Assembly (NCBI RefSeq): GCF_947507565.1
Contig: NC_089192.1
Span: 1,488,001 to 1,552,000, forward strand
Direction: 5' to 3'
DNA from: Oscarella lobularis
Lineage: Eukaryota; Porifera; Homoscleromorpha; Homosclerophorida; Oscarellidae
DNA: 64,000 nucleotides
Shown in pieces: positions 58,785 to 64,000 of this stretch. Each line of letters begins with the position of its first letter. The stretch's first letter is position 1. Position numbers and translations under genes: made by a program. A model generated the notes under the pieces. That model saw only the letters and a list, made by a program, of their open reading frames with translations, was not told the DNA's origin and made no database searches.

Positions 58785-59651
58785 GTAGTCGAAGTGAACG
58801 TAGAAAGAGGAATGCCTTGAATTTAACAGCGACTGAGGCCACCCCTTTTACGGGATGCAATTTGTCCATGCGGGTAACTATTTCCGGGTGAAGGCACATA
58901 GCTTCACATTCGGTGGCTGCTCTATCAATTAGAAGCATATCCAAAATTGGATTGTCTAGACGACTCCGTACTGACGTTATTGGATAATATAATATGTTGA
59001 CGAGCCGAAATGTCTTTCTGAATATGGGATACTTTGCTTTCAAGAAACATGATAAGTTGGCGTCAGATGTACAGGTAAACCACCAGCTGTCGAGATTCTC
59101 TTAATAAATGAACTTCGTCGTCGCCGCCGATTAATTAATATCTGCGTCTTTCCTCGTGGCTTCCTCTATTAATTAAAGGCGTCCACTGGCATAATTTATT
59201 AATTACGACTGCATCGTCTCTTCCAAATACAGACCAGACCACACTTCGCTGCCGAAAATGATCCCGTTTTAGGCAGAAGACTATTTTTTTGGCGTTACGC
59301 GTCAAATATTTCAGAGACGGAGACGCAGATTAATTGCGTGACCAGCTTCGATAGACGTGTGCACGACGCTGCGCCTAGCTGTTTGGGTTCCGCGAGCAGA
59401 TGAGATTCAATGATCGCGTCTTGCGGCCTCATGCATTCAGAAAACGCCTATATTCGTCCGGCAGCCGGACGAATAGCAACTTCGTTCAGAAATTGGCTGT
59501 CGGATGTCGATTTTCGGGCGTAGAGCGGTTCTTCGCCGACTTTTTAGACTGCCCAAACGCGAGCAAGAGTCTACGAAAACAAGGAGAAAGTACTGTTGGA
59601 GGAAAAGAACATGAGCATGCGTGCTCTAGCGCGTAAGAAAAATAATTGTTA
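58785..59651. other. Intergenic region upstream of the silk-like gene
   Basis: It holds the promoter side of the gene starting at 58784 and AT-rich stretches with ttaattaa motifs (59130-59210). A 23-bp near-perfect palindrome is listed separately. No gene is seen. Confidence 0.4.
59452..59474. repeat. 23-bp palindrome
   Basis: Eleven bases (attcgtccggc) are followed by one base and then their exact reverse complement. It could be a protein-binding site, a hairpin or chance. Confidence 0.6.
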
Positions 59652-60010
59652 GAATTCGCCGTTTACGACTGCAGAGGATGCACGTATCGACGTTGCAAGA
59701 AGTCGCTGAAAACGAGCAAACGTCGGTGACGGGACACTTGCAGACTTAGGCCTAATCGTCGATATGCCGTCGACGATCGTCGAGTAGAGTAGCCTTCGTA
59801 GCCAGCCTAGCACTGACATCGCAGAGACCGCCGTTTCCGCACGGATTCGACGCGCATTCGTCGAACTATTCGTCGAACTATTGGTGCAGTTTCGCGGCGG
59901 CACGCCGATTTCAATCCGCGCACTCATTGACTGGTTTGAAGACCCCGTTCCCGCGGTCGCTGAAGCCGAGATCGCACTCGTCGTCGGACTCAGTTGACGT
60001 TGCGGCGATG
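59652..60010 (-). pseudogene. Decayed EGF-module remnants
   Basis: Short EGF-like stretches appear in different frames: DECDLGFSDRGNGVFKPVNEC near 60000-59932 and DECASNPCGNGGLC near 59870-59820. They resemble the EGF modules of the neighbouring gene at 58.4-58.7 kb but are broken by stops and frame changes. They may instead be the damaged 3' end of the array gene to the right. Confidence 0.5.
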
Positions 60011-60229
60011 CGTCGCGTCGTCATGTTCGCGAGAACATGAAAAAAAACAGAGTTGGCATACCTAACGAACAGATTAGCAGGTAAGCAGGATCCAGACGGC
60101 ATGCTAGCAACACAGAAACGCAACAAGCACAAAAAAGAGACACGCACAGAGTGCCACAGCAGGTCGTCTCCCTTGTGGAACGTCATCAAGCTTTCTCTAT
60201 AAGAGAAAATTCTTACACCTGTCACAGTG

Positions 60230-63200
60230 ACTGTCTTTCTTACCAAGGCATAGTGCCACAATGCTACAGCCCTCTCCATAGTCACCGACTATAGAGCAGT
60301 CAAACGAGCACGTTCGACCGTTCATACTTCCCAAACCGTAGACACCGGTACCAATTTCGGTCCAGTACGAATGGATATTACAGCTGAGAAGAGTCGATCC
60401 TTCCTGGCACGTGTACGACGCCGTACCTTTGAACCTTTCCGGCTTTCGGACAACGTTGACTCGGTGTGACTTCAGTTTGGCGCACAGTAACTGAGACTAG
60501 AGAAGAAAAGCTAAAACGAATACTCCATGATTCAAAATAGGTAAACTACTGATGTCGGTATTTGCGAGCCGGATGCGAATGCTCGGCACGTGGTCCCATC
60601 CACGTACTCGATTCCGTCGACATCCGCTTGACTAGAACGACAGAACACAGGCGAGTAGCCAGCGGGACACCTAGCGTCGGAGTATGCGTCGTCTTTTCTT
60701 TCAGAAAGTGGCCCAATAACAATTTTGAGATCGTCATAGTAATCAGGCTGGCGGTCGACTAGACGAGCGGATAAGAGATGTGTCTATCATTCAACGTAGA
60801 GACTCCCTTCTAAGTTCTTACTCGCACAAATAGTCTGAAGATAGCAGCCCGGATTTCCGCGATTAATCCGAATAGCATCGCAGTCTGCGGAGCAGGTATG
60901 GCCATTGATGATGACCCCTTGGCCGGCTACCCCAGCCTGAGACCACATGGTGTAGACAGTGCAGGAAATAGGCAGGAAACCGGGAGGACATTTCGTTGTC
61001 AGATAATCTCCGTAGAAGTCTTCGACAGGATTTCGTATGAGGACTGGTCGACTCCGCTCCGTTTTCAGTTTCAAGCACAATGCTGTTGCCTAGAACAATA
61101 CGTCATTCATCTATATGTATATAGACTCTATTCTTGACCTACTCTCACGGCTACGTCCGCTTCGGACGCATAGGCACGACACCAACTTTCGTCGACAACG
61201 ATTCCGTCAATTTCTTGCTCGGAGGCGTCGCACCGTGCCGTCACGAATCCGTCGGGACACTCCGCCAAAGAGAACGCGTCGTCTTTGGCCTCCGACGAAC
61301 GACCTATAACAACTCTGACATCTCAATCGAGTTAGAAAATCGTTCCGGAAATAAACTGAAAACAGCTATAGCAAATAAAACGAGTAGTTAATACATAAAT
61401 AAATCAGTTACTACTATGTCATCATACTTAAGCATTTTGCGTAGAGAGAACATCCTTCGCCTGGCTTGCCTCCTTCGCCAATCGCTGGACAGTGGGCCGT
61501 GCACTTCTGACCCCTTACGGTTCCCAGTCCAGATACTCCTACTTTGCTCCAGTACGTGTGCACGTTGCAGGAAACGAGAGCCGTGTGGAGAGGACAGGCG
61601 ATGGAGAGCCGACCCTTCTGAAGTCCTTCCTTCGGTTCTCGGATAAGAGTAAGACGCGCTTCGCTTCTGTCGTACTTCACACACTTCGCCTCCGCCTCGA
61701 AAGAAGCGCAATTACATAAGGCGTGCACACGTCGAAGGCACTCCTTACTGTCACAGCTTTATGGAGATGTGACGCGTAGGCTCTGCACGAGGCATCTTCC
61801 ATCATGACCCCGTCGCATTATTGCCGGCTGCACTGACACGAAACGGTCTCGTATCCGTCTGGACATCGAACTTCAGAATTCTGATCATCGACTGAAATGA
61901 CTGGACTGACCACATCGGTCAGCGCGATGCTAGTGCCAAAATGAGGCAGCGGATCGCTTACACCTGCAAAAGCATACACATAGAATTCGATCAGTCGATA
62001 TGGATACTGATACGTACGCAGACATTTAACAAAAAGGCTGCAGCCTTCGTCGGGTTGACCGCCGAATCCGACGTCGCTGCAGTCGACATAGCACGTGTCG
62101 CCGTCAGCGTTTGCAAGACCGTTCGTGCCCTTCCCGTCCCACAACCAGTACGTATGAACGTTGCAACCGACGAGCGCGGACCCGCTCGGGCAAGTGTACG
62201 ATAGTCGGCCTTTGCCCGGTTCCGTCTTTTTAACATATACGCTCGCAGCACCGGGTCTCAATTTCACGCACGTAGCAATAGCCTAAATAAGATAAAGTTA
62301 AATTTATTAATTAATCTATTTATAATTCAATAAAATATTTTAATTATTTTTCTACAGAACCTTGACTGCTTCGTTTGTTCCGCTGGCATGTGCCGTGCAG
62401 AAGTCTCCTCCCAACATGACTCCATCGCACTTGGTGATGTCGCATCGGCAGTTAACCAGCACATAGGAGTCGGGACAGCGGGCTTCCGATACGGCGTCGT
62501 CTCGCGCTTCGGACGGCTTCGCCTTCACGACGACGCGATGCGATACGACGGCCGTGTACGGAAACGTGAAGTCCAGTCGTTCTAATGGAAGACTCGCTTT
62601 CGGGATCGGAACCGGCGCCTAGGAATTCAATCTTACTGAAGCATTGTGCGTAGATGGCACATCCCTCTCCGTCGGCCGTCTTGGCGCAATTGGCTGAGCA
62701 GGTTCGACCGGAAATAACGCCGAGACCGTTCGTCGGAGACCGATGCCACAGCGTGTATGTATTGCATGATATGAGATCCGATCCAGCCGGACACGTCGTT
62801 GAGATCTTTCCCTTTGCCCAGCCACTTTCAGGCGCGCGTCTCGTTTGAACAAGAGCCGAATTGCCTTCAAATTTAGAACAGGTTGCCACAGCCTGTAGTA
62901 CAACGTCAATTCAAAAATAAGTAAAAATAAGTATATGTTTATTAGCTAATATATAACATCCGGGTATTCTTAATGCGATTTTTTCCGGCTTACTCGGATA
63001 GCCCTATTCCAAAACGATGCAAAGGCTTTGCAGTTGGCGCCCTGTGGATGAGCGCCGTCGCATGTGTCGTCGTCGCATCGGCAATCGACCACGTTGAAGC
63101 CGGACGGGCATTCCGCGAGAGAGTACTTGTCGTCCCGAGCTTCTGACGCCGGTCCAGTCACGGAAACAGTGTGGCGAGAGAAGGAATCCCCGGAGAACTC

Positions 63201-64000
63201 GCCGATTTCTTCTGAAAAGAGGGCTTAGAATGGAGAAACAGTATTTTCACCACTTAGCGCACTGTAGCATGTTGTGTAGATAGCGCACGCGAAGTCCTTG
63301 TTTTGCGGCTTGCAGTCGAAGAAGCAGGCATCGACTGCCCCTGATGTCTCCCAAGCCGTAGCTCGGTCTCGAGTAGTAGGGAGTGTACATGTTGCAGATG
63401 AGAACGCGATAGTCAGACGGACAGCTGTAGGAGACGACCGGATCGGAGACCTTAATTGAACTCTTCGCGGGGAACCCGATTGACAAAGACGTCAATGCTG
63501 TTGGGCAGAAACTTTGTACAGACAGCCACCGCCTTGTAAGAGTCAGAGAGAGGGAGAGAAGGACAGAGAGAGAGATGAATGCAGGCAGCAGCATGTACAC
63601 GTGTACAGACAGTACTAGATGTCTATACTATGACGACTGTACATGTCGGAATATATATATATATACATGTATATCTATCTATATCTATATCTATCTATAT
63701 TTATATCTATATCTATATCTGTATGTGCATATGCATAAAAATGTCTTTCTATTCTATAGGCGGCCTACCTTCACAGGGACTTGCTTGTAGGAGCCGTAGG
63801 CGTAGCATTTCTGGAGGCTTTCAGTGAACGCGCCGTCGCACTCGGCTGTGCTGCAGCGACAGCCTGTGATGATGTATCCTTGAGGGCATTCAACTTCGGA
63901 TCGAGCGTCATCCTGCGTCACTTCGTTTCCTTCGATTCTCTGGACACTCAATACTAAAAGACGGACGGGTGCTCTCGTAAGGGTCTCTCTTGTCGCACGC
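60230..64000 (-). CDS. Tandem array of PCSK9-C-terminal-like cysteine modules (runs off right edge)
   Basis: At least eleven exon-sized modules alternate on the minus strand. Type A has the pattern C(P)xG/CNxxTxW/GLG/C/C/GC/C: 63600-63250, 62889-62630, 62267-62020, 61728-61430, 61080-60790 and 60490-60235 (examples CPAGSDLISCNTYTLW, CPSGSALVGCNVHTYW). Type B is shorter, CPxGYxxxxCxC...CDGA...C.A: 63951-63760, 63161-62975, 62590-62360, 61970-61810, 61370-61140 and 60760-60560. The spacing of the type A cysteines resembles the Cys/His-rich C-terminal repeats of PCSK9, a protein-interaction domain. No protease domain is visible. Introns are short and modules largely coincide with exons, which favours growth by exon duplication. 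The protein is secreted or extracellular by composition. The start lies beyond the window and the 3' end near 60.2 kb is uncertain. Confidence 0.7.
63650..63735. repeat. AT/ATCTAT microsatellite
   Basis: A run of alternating TA followed by imperfect tatatc/tatcta units lies in an intron of the module-array gene. Confidence 0.9.

Noticed and set aside
1..64000. CRISPR arrays, bacterial operons, riboswitches
   Set aside because: No regular direct-repeat/spacer pattern or prokaryotic gene organisation was seen; the window is eukaryotic throughout.

Overview
The window reads as eukaryotic and animal. Genes are split by many short GT-AG introns, often 45-100 bp, and the domain repertoire is metazoan: insulin-receptor-type tyrosine kinase, TRAF, Death, ZU5, SRCR, EGF, VWA, TSP1, filamin and tyrosinase. 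Gene density, tiny introns and the odd domain mixtures suggest a non-bilaterian, most likely a sponge with a compact genome. That placement is inference. No CRISPR array, rRNA or convincing tRNA was seen.

Layout. 1-1868 (-): open 5' exon of a ZYG11/ZER1-like leucine-rich-repeat protein running off the left edge. 2120-12086 (-): insulin-receptor-like kinase with L1-L2-FN3-TM-kinase order. It has almost no Cys-rich region, a 13-bp tandem duplication that shifts the frame in L2, and a two-gene Mutator-like transposon (about 6.4-9.9 kb) in its largest intron. 12725-20460 (-): secreted TSP1 + SpvB/FG-GAP/RHS (Tc-toxin-like) + GxSxG C-terminal domain gene, with introns. 20.1-27.6 kb: a decayed zone with a 1.3-kb foldback element, a secreted-protein pseudogene and a tyrosinase pseudogene. 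27856-30827 (+): single-pass EGF receptor-like gene. 31.1-32.3 kb: scraps of TRAF and of the TSP1 gene. 33433-38251 and 48231-53050 (+): tandem paralogues with helical/Cys-His + ankyrin + filamin + VWA domains. Between them lie a MATH scrap, a TRAF gene, a TRAF scrap and a Kelch-coiled coil-pseudokinase-ZU5-Death gene (41801-46189). 53848-58784 (-): secreted EGF x3 + alanine-rich silk-like region + VWA + tyrosinase + SRCR x3 protein. 60.2-64 kb (-): tandem array of PCSK9-C-terminal-like cysteine modules running off the right edge.

Working together (inference). The 31-53 kb block looks like an expanding innate-signalling cluster with TRAF adaptors, a Death/ZU5 pseudokinase and ankyrin-VWA proteins, grown by segmental duplication. 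The 53.8-64 kb block encodes secreted, cysteine-rich or cross-linkable matrix proteins. The RHS gene is the strongest candidate for an undescribed system: a bacterial toxin-type scaffold made into an animal secreted gene.
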